From the NCBI GenBank assembly GCA_032622095.1, contig CP136061.1, positions 234,980,944-235,044,943 of the forward strand: DNA of 64,000 nt. Reading direction: 5' to 3'. Within the stretch, counting starts at the first letter, position 1; the number at the start of each line of letters is the position of its first letter. Position numbers and translations under genes: made by a program. The stretch comes from Siphonodentalium dalli. Taxonomy: Eukaryota; Mollusca; Scaphopoda; Gadilida; Siphonodentaliidae. This document shows, piece after piece, positions 44,183-56,221 of this stretch. The notes below the pieces were generated by a model. It was not told the DNA's origin. It worked only from the letters and a program-made list of their open reading frames with translations, and ran no database searches.

Positions 44183-44416
44183 TTAAATAAGAAATTATGG
44201 CACAAGGAAGTAACGGGGTGAAATGTCGAAGCACAAAGTTTGAAAATGTGCACGCTCCGTGAAACACTCCAGCCTCGTTTCTCTGAGATTGTACTCGATT
44301 GTGTGTTCTATACTCTCACCATTAGAAAACGGTACCAAGAGTGGAAAAAACAAGACGGAACACAAAGTCTGTAAGTTCATGACAACAATCCATACAGTGG
44401 TGTGTTGCTGTATGTC

Positions 44417-45362
44417 TCAAGTGTCGCCAATTGTTTCATATGAATACTCAGTCTCTGCTGGAATACCACCTTCCCTCTGCGGAGATTGTGAATAACCATA
44501 TTGATCCTCGTCCATGCCACCCTCCCTCTGTGGAGTCTGAGAATAACCATATTGATCCTCGCCCATGTCACCCTCCCTCTGTGGAGACTGAGAATAACCA
44601 TATTGATCCTCGTCCATTTTGTCTGAAATATGCTGATAAGTAGCATCTCGTGTCGTGTCAACTGATTGATCCATCATCAGGTCCGACATGTGTGAGTAAC
44701 CATAGTGATCCGCCAAGTTATCAGAATTTGGAGAACCACCACTTTGCTCCAGTTCGTACTCGCAATATTCTGTGGGCGCGGAAAGCTGCTCTTTGTCATT
44801 TGGTTCTAGTTCGTACACGCAATTTACTGCGTGCAATTCTTCGTTGACTTTTAATTGTGAAAACTTCGCGCCTCTCTCCGTCAAGGTACATTTATCGTCC
44901 TCACCTCTGATTGATGCATTTGTTTTGGGGTGATTCATATGATCCAATGAATTGTCCTTAGTATAATTCGTGAAAACTTTCGATGATCCCGTAGAGGCAG
45001 ATTCGGCCATAGGAAATGCCTCGGAATAGTAATCCTGGTCATCTATATTCGAGTAATCGGTTGTCGATTGGTGTGTACGTGCCCCAGCTTGAGTATCCCG
45101 ATCACCGTCGGATACATGTATATCAGTATATGTATAATCTGCTGTTGCTGACACTATCCGTTTTTCGGTGTCGGGCAGTTTTCCGTTCTGTCTGCGGTTC
45201 CTATCTGGCGGTGTGCCCATACTCGATGTCGGTTGCGCGCCCCGACTAGAGTCAGATAGTCTTGAATTCATATCGACTGCATCAATATGTTCCAGAGGAT
45301 AGCCCATCTGACGTGATTCTATGCGAGTCTTCTTGCATGTTCTATCCCCTCTTCGTCGCTTC
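44417..45362 (-). CDS. Host WSC receptor gene, last exon: tyrosine-rich cytoplasmic tail
   Basis: 315 codons from an acceptor (CATGTTTCCAG) at 45363-45364 to TGA at 44417. The exon opens in phase 2 and begins with a basic stop-transfer cluster (KRRRGDRTCKK), directly after the transmembrane exon. The tail is acidic and rich in Tyr: YTDI, YSNI, DYYSEAF, VYELE, EYELE, YQHI, YETI, plus three 17-residue repeats of the type EDQYGYSQSPQREGG near the C-terminus. These look like phosphotyrosine docking or sorting motifs. The family is not named; signalling function is inference. The 5' part of the longer ORF (up to 45454) is intron. Confidence 0.75.
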
Positions 45363-45659
45363 CTGGAAACATGAAATATCATAACGTTGTATGACATTTC
45401 GCTATAGACTCGGACAGGGGGTGTTGGGTATGTCATATCCCGGCCCCAATCCATAATTTAATTTTGAAAAACTTGAATGCTCATATTTGACAGTAAAAAG
45501 ATAAACTGGCCATTACAAACTGAGAAATGTGTTGAGACTGTTCTAATATTTAAATGTGTCAACTTATTTAGTGTAAACTGTTTTAAATCCCAGAGATTAA
45601 TACGAGGTCTGGTACTGGGACTTCAAGAGGAAACTCGAACATGCCCGACTGACTGCAAC

Positions 45660-46620
45660 GTAATTTACATTTTATTGCTCTTCAAAGTCTTGGTGAGTTC
45701 GAAACCCGGCCAGGTCCGCCTACTTTGGTAGGAGTCGCGACCCATAATTAGTTCATATTCGTGAATTTTTATCACTATTGCGCGATCACTTGAACAAATA
45801 TCAACTGATTTTTTTATTCTGTACATGAGACTTGTTCAACAATGTCTAGGTCGAGTTTAAAAACCGGTCAAGCCCGCCTACTTTTGGCGGAGTTACGCCC
45901 CTTAATTAGTTCATTTTCTATAATTGTGATCACAATAGCGCGATAACTGGAACAAGTATAAACTGATTTTGTTGATATTCAGTTTAGGAGACTTGTTCAA
46001 CAATGTCTTGATCGTATTTGAAAAATGGCCCGTTCGCCTACTTTGGGCCCGTTACGGCCCTTAACGTGATGTGAAACACTCAGTTCGGGTGCACAGCGAA
46101 TAAACTTGCTCAAAGCAGGTATTTGTTATGAATTCTGTCTCACAATTGCCAGTACACAACGTCATTCTGTCATATAAATAAAATATAGTGACTCTCGTTA
46201 GCGAAATCATTCTGGTTTGTTTATCGGCGATTTATTCGGGATGAGTGGTGAACTGTTTGTTTACATTTTTGCGTAGTTCAGATGTCGTGCTTTAAAAAAA
46301 ACGGAACATCCATTGTTGTTGAATTTTTCGACATTAATAGTTTAATGATGAATTCTTCAAATGGGTGTAGAGGCCGAGTCATAAATACAGTTTGAAGTAG
46401 TAAAATAAGCATATAATATGTCTTTAATTAGTTCAATTTCGATAATTTTGATCACGATAACTTGGAACAAATATAAACTGATTTTGTAAGTATTAATTAT
46501 ATGAGAATTGCTCAACAATGTCTTGAATTAGTTTGCAAAATGGCCAGATTCGGCTACTTCTGGGCGGAGTGACGCCCTCAATTAGTTCATTATCGTTGAT
46601 TTGTATCGCGATAGCGCAAA
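45660..46620. repeat. Degenerate repeat with GGCGGAGTTACGCCCC core
   Basis: Three or four diverged copies of a segment with CAACAATGTCT, GCCCGCCTACTTT, GAGTTACGCCCCTTAATTAG and ATAGCGCGATAAC: about 45,670-45,835, 45,838-46,000, 46,000-46,060 (cut by the TIR element) and 46,500-46,620. Confidence 0.7.
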
Positions 46621-48274
46621 CTACATCAACAGCGGCAAGTGGTGGCCAGTTATAAATACACGTAATCCATTTTCAATTCAAATCCCATGTTTGGCATAGT
46701 TACCGCAACTCGACCCAGCATCTATGATGGGATTCATATTTTGTTTTGTTCTTTAAAAGGATGTATGTCAATATTAATATTATGCCGCCAATCGTTACTT
46801 ACACTGTAATAATGGCACTCTATCTGATGCGATTCCTGTTCTGCATGTATATTTGTTAAAAATCGGCCATATATATTTCAACTTGAGACACATGTATTTC
46901 GACACACAAGTGCATTATTTCGCGCACATAAAACCCAGTCCTTTTGTGCTACCCTCCACATTATTTTTCCGAATGAGCCAGAATGAGCAGTTTATAGATC
47001 AAGTCGACATTAGGATGCTAGCATGCCCATGCCGCCAGGGGATGTATCCGCCATGCGCCCACACAGAGACCTAGTGCGAATCTGGAGATAGCATGCAGGC
47101 ATTGCTATATAGACCCTACTCGTGAACTGATTTTAAACTCCATGCGCCCAGTACTAGAGGGTCATTGTAGCTCAAAAATTTCATGTTGTCATGGCAACGA
47201 GGACTTCAAATTAACACAGATTGCATGACATTACATCGAGTCGACAATCTGAAGCTAGAATGCCCATGGATGTATCCTCTATGCGACCACACATATATCT
47301 ATGGCAGAAACTAGGGCGCTTTGGTAGATCCACACCCACACACAAACAAGAGCATCTGCATACAAATTGTGAAACCGACCCCAAATTTATTTTCTTGTTG
47401 ATAGTGGAGTTCAGATCATTTGCATACCAGTTAAGGGTACAATTCAGTCAACAGGTGCATCAGAGTACACCAATTCAGTCTCGGTTCTTCTGCTACAATA
47501 CAACGAGTTGTCCCGGTAACTGGTAAAACAAAGTATAGTATTGGCATATATACATCCAAAATACAGACCACTGCATGGCCATTATATGTATAGGCTTGGT
47601 ATATGTATACAATATGTACAGGTCACATATAACAGTTCATGAAATTTCTGCTTGTGTCGATGGTTGACTTTGCGCAGTGTCTTGCTTTCGTTGCATGCAT
47701 ATTGAGGACGTGGACGCATATTCCATCAATTATGTCGATTGTATTGCATATAATACAGTGGGAGTGGTTTGTCTGTCAGTCAAATATATGTTTTTATACA
47801 GAAAATGTTTGTATACTTCTCATCTATATCGATTTCATCAACAGTTCTCATTTGTTACAAGTAATTCATTTGTCTATAGTTGAAACGCTGTTTATCTTGT
47901 TAGTCAGTTAAAGACATATTATGCACTTGTTCGGGTGCATGCAACTGATACGTTAGTACTCAGGCGCTGTGGAAATGTAGAATTCTACTAACATCGCCGA
48001 AAATCTCAACGAAATCGACCACACCACTCCATAGAAAACATCGCCTGAACAACGCGCAATTGTAAATATTTACATCTTGAGTCGGAACGCAACAAACGGC
48101 GATAAACCAGCGCAAATGATTTCGCCATCGAGAGTCATTGAATTTAATTGATATATATGAATGACGCGTGTGATGTTAATTTGGATTTATATTCGTAAAT
48201 ATAACTACTTTGAGCAAGATTATTCTACATTTCTATTTGATCACCCTACCGGAGTGTTTCACATCACATTAATG
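46060..48274. mobile_element. Candidate DNA transposon with long imperfect TIRs (about 2.2 kb)
   Basis: Left end TTAACGTGATGTGAAACACTC (from 46060) and right end GAGTGTTTCACATCACATTAA (to 48274) are inverted copies. Homology continues inward imperfectly for about 200 bp (TTGCTCAAAG.AG near 46,105 and its complement near 48,215; GACTCTCG then GCGAAATCATT near 46,190 and complement near 48,125). TTAA lies at both ends. No transposase ORF is recognised. The right end lies about 100 bp from the receptor's TM exon. Confidence 0.6.
47098..47232 (+). repeat. Dispersed repeat, copy 1
   Basis: About 134 bp (GCATTGCTATATAGACCCTA to TGCATGACATTA) matches 49986-50118 in direct orientation with about 15 differences. 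Confidence 0.8.
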
Positions 48275-48377
48275 GACTCGAGTCTAGATATCCGGAACCC
48301 AGTCCCGAGTCCATTAACCTTGGTGTAAAGATTTGGGCTTTTTAATTAGTGTTGCCTCTCAAATGCCATATACGAAC

Positions 48378-48459
48378 CTTAGCCAAAGAATGATAATGGT
48401 TAATACTATGGCAACCACGACGATAACAGCAGTAGTCACTCCGGCAACAGCACCTGTCC
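48378..48459 (-). CDS. Host WSC receptor gene, transmembrane exon
   Basis: 82 bp between an AATTACAG acceptor (48460-48461) and a GTTCGT donor. Starts in phase 1 and ends in phase 2. It encodes a single hydrophobic helix (GVTTAVIVVVAIVLTIIILW with flanking TGAVA and LR) with small residues at the start, a typical type I membrane anchor. Phase and sense agree with the stalk exon upstream and the basic tail exon downstream. Short exon, so confidence rests on the splice sites and the matching phases. Confidence 0.75.
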
Positions 48460-48929
48460 CTGTAATTGTGCAAATACAAATGTATGTTCGAAGCATGACA
48501 AATGTTATCTAACAGCAATTGACATTGTTCATATGAGACATGTCATAATTAGACTTCCGACGTGAAAAAAACAAACAGAATTGACCCTTTATTGAATTGG
48601 AATGCTCTATTCTCCATTTTGGAGAATTGATTGTTTATGTAGTATAAGCAGACGACAGTCAGCCGAAAAGATAACGCAACGGTGGTTGGAAATTCTCCTA
48701 AAAGACCTAAATGAACTACTCGTTAGTGGAAATTTAGTGAAAAAAGGGTTAGCTTGCAATATATCTGTCGCGTGTTTGTCCTCCAAATGAAAGCGTCAAT
48801 GACACAGCTCAGCTTGGGAGGCGTTAATAATTTTATGCTGAGTAGTCACTAGAATGATAAAGAAGGAAAGTCAAAAAATTTCACTAAACGGATTGTATGG
48901 AATTAAATTCATTTCAATCAGTTTTCCAC

Positions 48930-51170
48930 TAAATGTGGGCTGCAGGGTGTGGTGTTGGATTCAAATGTGAAATCCAAGTTGGCTCCATGCGCCCATGTGT
49001 TTTATCCAATTTCGGAAGAATTGACAGCTTCCATCTAGAGGTCACACCAAAGAACCATATGACGTTTGGATGAGGGATTAGGGATGCGGCGTGTAGGGTG
49101 CGCCAAAAGATTTTCGTCATGAATACAGTAAATTTCAAGATGGCCGGTGGCGACCATGTTTTTTAAAACAAAATTCGGAAAATATGGTTGGCTCCCATCT
49201 AGAGGTCAACCTGAAGATCCGTATGAAGTATGGTGACGATCGGATTAGGGGTGTGGCCTGTAGGTTGTGTCGAAGGGTTTAGTAATGAAAAGAGTAAAAT
49301 CCAAGATGGCCGCTGTTTTTAACGGATTTCGGAAAACAATTGATGACTCCCATCTAGATGTCACCCTGGAGATGCATATAACGTTTGGTGATGATCGGAC
49401 GAGGAACGAAGGATTTAGACGTGCAAAGAGTAAAATTCAAGAGGGCTGTCGGCGACACATTCGATAGCTCCTATCTTGAGGTGATCCTAAACATGCCTGT
49501 AAATTTTCAAAACATTTCTCCAATAAATGCGGGATGCAGTGTGTGCCGATGGATTCAAATTTGAAATCCAAAATGGCTGCTGTCAGCCATGTTTTTATAA
49601 TGAATTTCGGAAACAAATCGATGTCTTCCATCTAGGTGGTCACCCCGAAGATCCATGTGAAGTTTGGTATGAGGGATGCGGCCTGTAGGGTGAGTCAAAG
49701 GAAATTGTTCATGGACGCACGCACGGATGACGGACGCCAACCCACGGCAATAGCTCAAACTTTATAAAGTAAAGTTGAGCTAAAAAGAAAGTACATGCAG
49801 CTTCTTCTGATCACTCCATTTCACTATCAACAAATTTCCCTTAACTCATTCAGCAATAGTTGTGCCAACTTGCATTGGGAAAACCTGCTTGTGGGCCAGG
49901 TTTCCTGGGGAAAAGCCATTTTTACACAAACTAGATATATATAGTTTGAATACTAAATATTGGAAAGAATAGAATTGATAGTGGTCATTGCTATATAGGC
50001 CCTACTCGTGAACTGATTTTAAGCTCCATGCACCCGGTACTGGATGGTCATCGTATCTCCAACATCTCATGTTGTCATGGTAATGAGAACTTCAACTTAA
50101 CACCGATTGCGTGACATTAAAAATCTAAATAATATAGTGCAGTTCTAGACATTAAAACAATCTGCAGGTGGAATAACATAGTATTTTATAATGGCAAGGG
50201 TGGGGTGGGTGATCAGTAGGACCTAACGAATTTTCTCATAATGTACTCACAACGATAGTTCAACCTTTAATTAACGGAGTAGTGTCAAAAAGGAGCTACA
50301 TTTTGGTTTGATCTCGTTAAGGGTTGAATCTTGACTTTAGTGACAAAAGCATGAAACTTTAAGTTTATGTTGCTTAGTTTCTTGTGGAAACTTTTAAAGC
50401 TGTGTCTACGTTATTTGGATGACGGGATGAGATAGGTCGATAATAGACAAAATACTAATATGTGGGCTTTATATACTCTGAAAACATTTGCCAAAGTCGT
50501 AGTTTATTTGTAGCCGTAGGCTATTGCTATGGGTTGGCGTCCGCCGCACGTCCTCCCGTCCGTCCGTGTGTGATCCGTCAACAATTTCCTTTTTAAAAAT
50601 GCACACCTTACAGGTCACGTCTCTCATCCGAGCATCACCAAACTTCATATGGAACTTGGGCTGACCTCAAGATAGGAGCCTCCTAATTTTAGCGAAATTC
50701 GTTTAAAAACGTGGCCCATACAGCTATCTTCGATTTCAAATTTGGATCAATCGGCACGTCCTGCCGCACGAAATTTCTCAAAAAAGATGGCTGCCAGCGG
50801 CCATCTTGTATTTTGCTCTTTGCACGACTAAATCCTTCGGCATACCATACAGGTCACATCTCTCATCAGATCATCACCATACTTCATATGGATCTTCGGG
50901 TTGATCTCTAGATGGAGGCCTCCAATTTTTACCAAAACTCGTTAAAACGATAGTCGTCAACAGACATCTTGGATTTCAAATTTGGATCCATCGGCACACC
51001 CTGCATATATTGGAGAATTGCTTTGAAATTTTACAGGCATGTTTATAATCAGCTCTTGGTGGGAGCTCTCTAATTTGAACGACTTTCGATGAAAAACATG
51101 GACTTAATCCGTCGACACACCCAAGAGACGGTGAATTGTTTTGAGAATCATGGCCGCCAGTGGCCATCTA
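48930..51170. repeat. Inverted pair of AAGATGGC-repeat clusters
   Basis: The left cluster (about 48,930-49,760) and the right cluster (about 50,510-51,170) are in opposite orientation. Left GGACGCCAACCCACGGCAATAG (from 49,733, first 20: GGACGCCAACCCACGGCAAT) faces right GCTATTGCTATGGGTTGGCG (50,523). Each cluster consists of diverged units with TTCAAATTTGAAATCCAAGA-type and AAGATGGCCGC-type cores and CATCTAGA.GTCA segments. The middle (49,761-50,509) includes a dispersed repeat copy. No transposase. Confidence 0.65.
49986..50118 (+). repeat. Dispersed repeat, copy 2
   Basis: Direct copy of 47098-47232. Confidence 0.8.
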
Positions 51171-52009
51171 GGTTCAATTAGAACAGATAGCTTTGAGGTG
51201 GAAGAAAGTTGATTATCCACACAACAGAGATTTCGACAAAATGAATGGGAGACAAGTTTTCAAAGAATACTTCCCATTTCGTATCTAAAACTACCATCCC
51301 CACTACGACATGAACTAACGGAAAAGGGGATACTGTAACCAGATTCGCCGACTCAGTTTCAGGAATGAGGAGTAGAAGCCCTGTGTCATATGTAATGAGA
51401 AGAACTATACCAAAGGTGGAGCGATACCTGTTCAGACAACAACCCTGACTGATAAAGCAGAGCCACTCTGACTGAATTGGCACACAAACATATTCAAGAG
51501 AATACTAAGTATTTTCTAGTTTCACATCGGATACCACTGACACAAGCAACAAAATCATAATGTTGGCTAGCATGGGCGGCAATATTATGGCGCAGTCCGC
51601 AGTCCATGCTAGAAAAAGAAAGTTTCGGTAGGAAGATTCTTCTTTTCAATATAAGTTGGAGAAGAGATTTTCAAGAATTCTGGCAGCTGGTATCTAAACA
51701 GATCATGAATCACGGATAAATATACGCATTATCTTAACTCAGTGTTCAATGCACTTAGCAAGAGCAGCAACTTGCATCAAGTGAGAAGTACAGAAATTGA
51801 AGAACATATCCTCGCGCAAATACGCACATATATACTCGACCTGTAATGTGAAAGAGGTACATATTGTGACTATTTGATTTTGAAATAAGCAGCTAATGGA
51901 GTCACCCCCGTTATTTAGTTGTATGGCGCGGGTCACAGTGAAAACACATGTTAAAAAGCGTGCACCTGAAGTCGAGGGTTGGCTTATTTGTGTCATTATC
52001 CGCACATAA
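51171..52009. other. No supported gene
   Basis: Two short minus-strand ORFs (51178-51483, 51739-52005) show no domain. Confidence 0.35.
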
Positions 52010-52107
52010 ATCTGCTTAGAATTGCCTCATTATGAGTCGATAATGTGACTACAATGATCTCATATTCAGTACATTAACGACTCAAAATGAGGCGATTCGA
52101 AGCAGAT
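52010..52107. repeat. Hairpin/mini foldback
   Basis: ATCTGCTTAGAATTGCCTCA at the left pairs with TGAGGCGATTCGAAGCAGAT at the right (a few mismatches), with TAATGT/ACATTA closer in. About 37-bp arms and a 24-bp loop; MITE-like or structural. Confidence 0.7.
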
Positions 52108-52399
52108 AATCTACAGATTATCTGCAGATTTTCGAGAGGACAGGCAGGGAAGACAGTCTTCTAATAGAGTTGTCGGATACAGTGACTTTCTGCAAGCTAA
52201 GTTAAACAGCTCATATTTTAATACAGATTATCTTCGGACAAATGCTTTGTTGGGAGTGTATTGAAAGATGTATGGTGGAATATCGAATATCGAATTTATC
52301 TTTCCATAAATCAATTGGGAAGTGTTATTCAGTCTGCAGTAATTTAAACTCATGTGAGTTTACCATGGCTACCAACACCACATATTATTCTGACTGGAA

Positions 52400-55240
52400 G
52401 GAGTTATATTGAATGAGTATCTATTCAATGTTATAACCTGGGCAATATATCATTCTGCAAAACTTGGCCATCGTGGAATATTTTGTCTGGGTTCCTGCAA
52501 TCCACCTAAAGTGATCCAGATGTCAGCACATTCGGTCCATGCTCCCAGAGTCGCAGAGATCTATGGACCAAGTGCTCTTATCTCTCACTTTGCATCATAA
52601 CAGGTTCCAATCAGGTTATCGATACTCTACATACTAGGGTATGGAAAAGAGTGTTAATAGAAGACAACTGGACTGAGTGGTCCAAAAAGCATACCAATCC
52701 AACAAACACAAGGGGAATATAAACAACTGATGTTGCAGAAAACATAGATTCGAAGAGAAAAAACAAAACATAGAAGGAAATTTATAATACTAATTCCATA
52801 TTAATACAACATAAACTTGGAGATCCAGGTGTTTCGCTCATTCATAACAATGACTCTTCGAGAGATAAACATCGATCTTTCAATATCTCTTCCAAATTAT
52901 ATTTTTGTGAAAGCGCCAGCCAAACTAACTGACAAAGTAGAACAAGTAGTGGCTCATATGGAGGGTGAAAAAGCAGACAGAAGAAGCCTCGTCTGGGTGA
53001 AATGTAGGATAACGAACAAGGATTACGACCAGTCACGTGTCTCAGCATTCCTTAACCCTTTACCCAACAGAACGGCCCTGTGCCAATGCATTCTCTTATA
53101 CATGCGAGTCGACCATAGGTCGCCTCGCATATATAAGAGAATGCATTGGCTTAACACATTAAAAATTATAAAATTGTTAAAGAATGTAAGAAAAAATGGT
53201 AAAAAGTGTTAAAAAAAGATTTTTTTTAGGCCAATGCATTCTCTTATATATGCGAGGCGACCTATGGTCGACTCGCATATATAAGAGAATGCATTGGCAC
53301 AGGGCATAACTGTAACTATCACAATGTGGTCAAGGACCCGGTTCCAATGATATCCATATTTGTATGGTTCTATTGAGACAGACCGAAGATATTTTAGGCT
53401 GTTGAAGCTTTATTTGGTCGGTTTTGGCCGGTTTGTTGGGTAAAGGGTTAACTGCCACTGTTGGATACCTGTCTGCTATCACGTCATCCCCCACTGATAT
53501 GAGTGTTATTCTAGCTATTCTCATGTGAACAATGGAGGTGGTAGAAGGGCTGAGTTTCCCATTTATATATCTTGAAGTCGACCAAGCCAAGTATCATTAT
53601 ATACTCCAATTGATCTTCAAGTACAATGCTTATGTGTCTGATAGATGATTGTGATGGGTGATAGAGCGATTGTGAGGATTTCACACTGTGAAGTGTTTAT
53701 TGAAAACTGTTTGTTCTTGTTTTCAGGGTTGTTGTTTCATTGAACCGTATGACGCAGATGAATGGTTGGAAGGTTCGATCTAATCTGGTCTTCAACGGAA
53801 AGACGTTAAACGTGGATCGATAGTAAAAGCTTTATTGAGAATGAAACTGTACTATTGTGAAAATGACAGTACTCATGTGTCAAGTCCTAACTGTGAATAT
53901 TCTGGTGAACTAATGTCACAATCACATTAAAATTGGTAAAAGTCGTTGGAGGAACAATGAAGCTGATGTTATGAATATATGTTCTACGCTCAATCCATGG
54001 GTGCCCGACTAATGGAATGCTGGATACCACTGATAAATATATCAAACGGTGTAGTTGCCAGTCAGGATATGTTAACAAATGTGGAAATCACATACTCCGT
54101 GGATGATTTAGAATATAATCCCATGATCAAACAGATGACCAAAAGCCACATAACTTTCAATGCAGTGACCCAAATAAAACACAATCTGTTCACAATTTCC
54201 AAAAGATAATGGAAACGAAGAAACCAGTCTCTATTGTTGAAGATTAGAACATGTCAGTGACGTCAATACGTCTGGGCCATGATGAGAAAATAATGGACTT
54301 GAGAGAAACAATGAGCTGGCCAATTACGCCTAAACCGTGGGCAATATGCAGTGAATTTGGGAAACAGTACAGACAAATCGTTATTCATTATTCAGAAACA
54401 GTTTGCAGAACTTTCTACCTGATAATTTATCACAAGATGTGCCACGGTAAATTGGACGCAGTATTGTTGATGCCATGAAAGTATTGATAGTCATTCATAT
54501 CACTGGAGGGTAAGTATTTTAGCTGGGCAGAACATATTTGCTCTTATCTATCAAATTTACAAGGATAAACTCTTCATTTAATGTTTGATGACTATTCAGA
54601 ATGTGGTGATCAGTATCCACCAAAGGTATGCATGGCACTGATAAAAGCGTTAAGTGTCCACTTTTAGCCAGAAGCTTCCCAGAGACTGGACTGCTTTTCT
54701 CCGTCAAATCACAAGAATAAGTTACGCAGATGCTTTCTGACTTTTCACTAAATGATAATTGTAACCTGAAAAAGGATATCTATGTCACCAAATGAGACGC
54801 GTGTTTCTTCCTATATATGTGCTGACAGATCGCAAACTTTTTGTACTGTCAGTGACTCGAAATCCAATCATAGGGAAGTTGACCATCGCCTTACGATGCA
54901 TGCCGTATGCGCTTCAAAGCAGCATACATGGATATACGTGGTAGCATATGATACAGATGTGTTTGTGCTTCTAGTATATGTCATGTAAATACGAGGGAGC
55001 TGAATATTTCCGTCAAGGAATTTCTTCATCTAAATGCAGAGTAACGTATTATGGTGTTTAAACGTTGGCAAGCCACTTGTGACCTACTTTCATACGCTTA
55101 CTGCATGGGACTGAATATACACAACCCTTCTATAGTCAATCAAAATAAACAGTGAAACAAATTGAAGGATACAATTGAGTCAACCAAGAGCTACCTGGGT
55201 CTGATGATCAGCATGATATTAGTGATGCCGATTCTAAATT
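52400..55240 (+). pseudogene. Decayed repeat-encoded protein with a DTDVFVLL motif
   Basis: Fragments in different frames: HRGIFCLGSCNPPKVIQ (52.47 kb), VIDTLHTRVWKRVL (52.62 kb), a 76-codon frame at 53,979, and a frame at 54,782-54,988 with HRLTMHAVCASKQHTW followed by YDTDVFVLLVYVM. The ADxRxxxHAxxAS...DTDVxVLL pattern recurs in transposon-like genes of invertebrates, but I cannot name the superfamily with certainty. Paralogous pieces occur at 56,362-56,780 and 58,026-58,135. The piggyBac-like MITE is inserted within it. Confidence 0.45.
53056..53447. mobile_element. piggyBac-like MITE (392 bp) with nested palindromes
   Basis: Flanked by TTAA at 53052-53055 and 53448-53451. Terminal repeats CCCTTTACCCAACA and complement. 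Inside, 53,075-53,306 is an inverted repeat starting GCCCTGTGCCAATGCATTCT and ending in its complement. Each half is itself a hairpin of about 31-bp arms around GTCGACC.ATA.GGTCGCC-type centres. No coding capacity. Confidence 0.88.
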
Positions 55241-56053
55241 GAGTTTTTCAGACAGGTCTGATGAATTTTCGGACTAAAACATTAATCATATTGTTCATAT
55301 TATAGTTAGTGAGTACCAATATACACATTTCAAATAGAGGAATAACGTGCAACAATTTCAGCATAGTTTTTGGGGAAATTATTTTGCTCCCATTTGGGTC
55401 CTCAGTTCACTGTTTCCCCCATTTTCTCAATCTAGAAAATAACTTTTGTTCATTTAAACCATATATATATCTTTGGTATTCATAAATATAAATAATGATT
55501 AATTATACGTAACTAATATTAATGTTAATGGTGGTATTTCATGTTAATGGTGACAGGATGGTTATTGACATTATAGGCTCCGCCTACTCATCCCCAGTGA
55601 GAGCCCATTTGTACCACTAAGCTACATAATGTGTGGTATAAGGGCTTTATTAAACAGAATTAACATTGAATGTTCAACAGAGGCCTACAACTATTTAGTT
55701 TCTGGAGTTTATAAATTGACAAACCTGGTTAGTGTGGTAACCATTTTTTCCTAAATGATTAACTAACTTATAATAAACCGGGTTAGGTCAAGTTAAGTTT
55801 AAAATGCTTAAACCTGTGCAATATCCATTACTATGTCAGCACCCCAAATTTGGGGTTCTGACCCCTAACACCCCAATTTGGGCACTTTTTCAAATATCAA
55901 TTGGCACCATCAAATTCCTCGTCGCAAATTATCCTAGAAACAACCTTCAATATAAAGTGAACAAAAATCTCAAATCAGTTCGGAGACCGACTAATTGTAA
56001 CAAATGCCACTTTGCGAAATCCTCAACAGACTCCATCTGTTACATGTTCTGAC
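55241..56053. other. No supported gene
   Basis: Intronic AT-rich sequence; a short plus ORF at 55,804-56,052 overlaps no recognisable domain. Confidence 0.35.
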
Positions 56054-56221
56054 CTGGGGTGTTCGATGTGCGCTGAGTCTTCTCATGCATATTAACTGGC
56101 GATATCGTTCTGTTAGACATAGATATTGTGGTTCTGGGGGCGGAGTAGCTGGCGGTTGTAACAGTGGTCTCTGGTCTTGATGTGATAGTGGTGACAATAG
56201 AGGTTGAAGAATTCGTCAGAA
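56054..56221 (-). CDS. Host WSC receptor gene, Thr/Ser-rich stalk exon
   Basis: 168 bp from a TTTTTTATTTGCAG acceptor to a CCCCAG/GTCAGA donor; phase 1 at both ends. It encodes 56 residues dominated by Thr and Ser (NSSTSIVTTITSRPETTV, then APRTTISMSNRTI), with NxS/T sequons (NSS, NRT), as in an O-glycosylated mucin-like stalk. It would link the WSC domain to the membrane helix. Phase fits both neighbours. Confidence 0.7.

Larger units (their letters stand above)
45363..48377 (-). other. Intron of the WSC receptor gene (cytoplasmic/TM)
   Basis: GTTCGT donor after the TM exon and TTTCCAG acceptor before the tail exon. It contains a degenerate tandem repeat at about 45,660-46,620 and a TIR element at 46,060-48,274. 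Confidence 0.6.
48460..56053 (-). other. Intron of the WSC receptor gene (TM/stalk)
   Basis: 7.6 kb with an inverted repeat cluster (48.93-51.17 kb), a hairpin (52.0 kb), a piggyBac-like MITE (53.06 kb) and decayed coding remnants (52.4-55.2 kb). Confidence 0.6.

Noticed and set aside
44417-45362. Canonical ITAM in the receptor tail
   Set aside because: YTDI and YSNI are about 21 residues apart, beyond the 6-12 spacing of an ITAM; only single YxxI-type motifs are supported.
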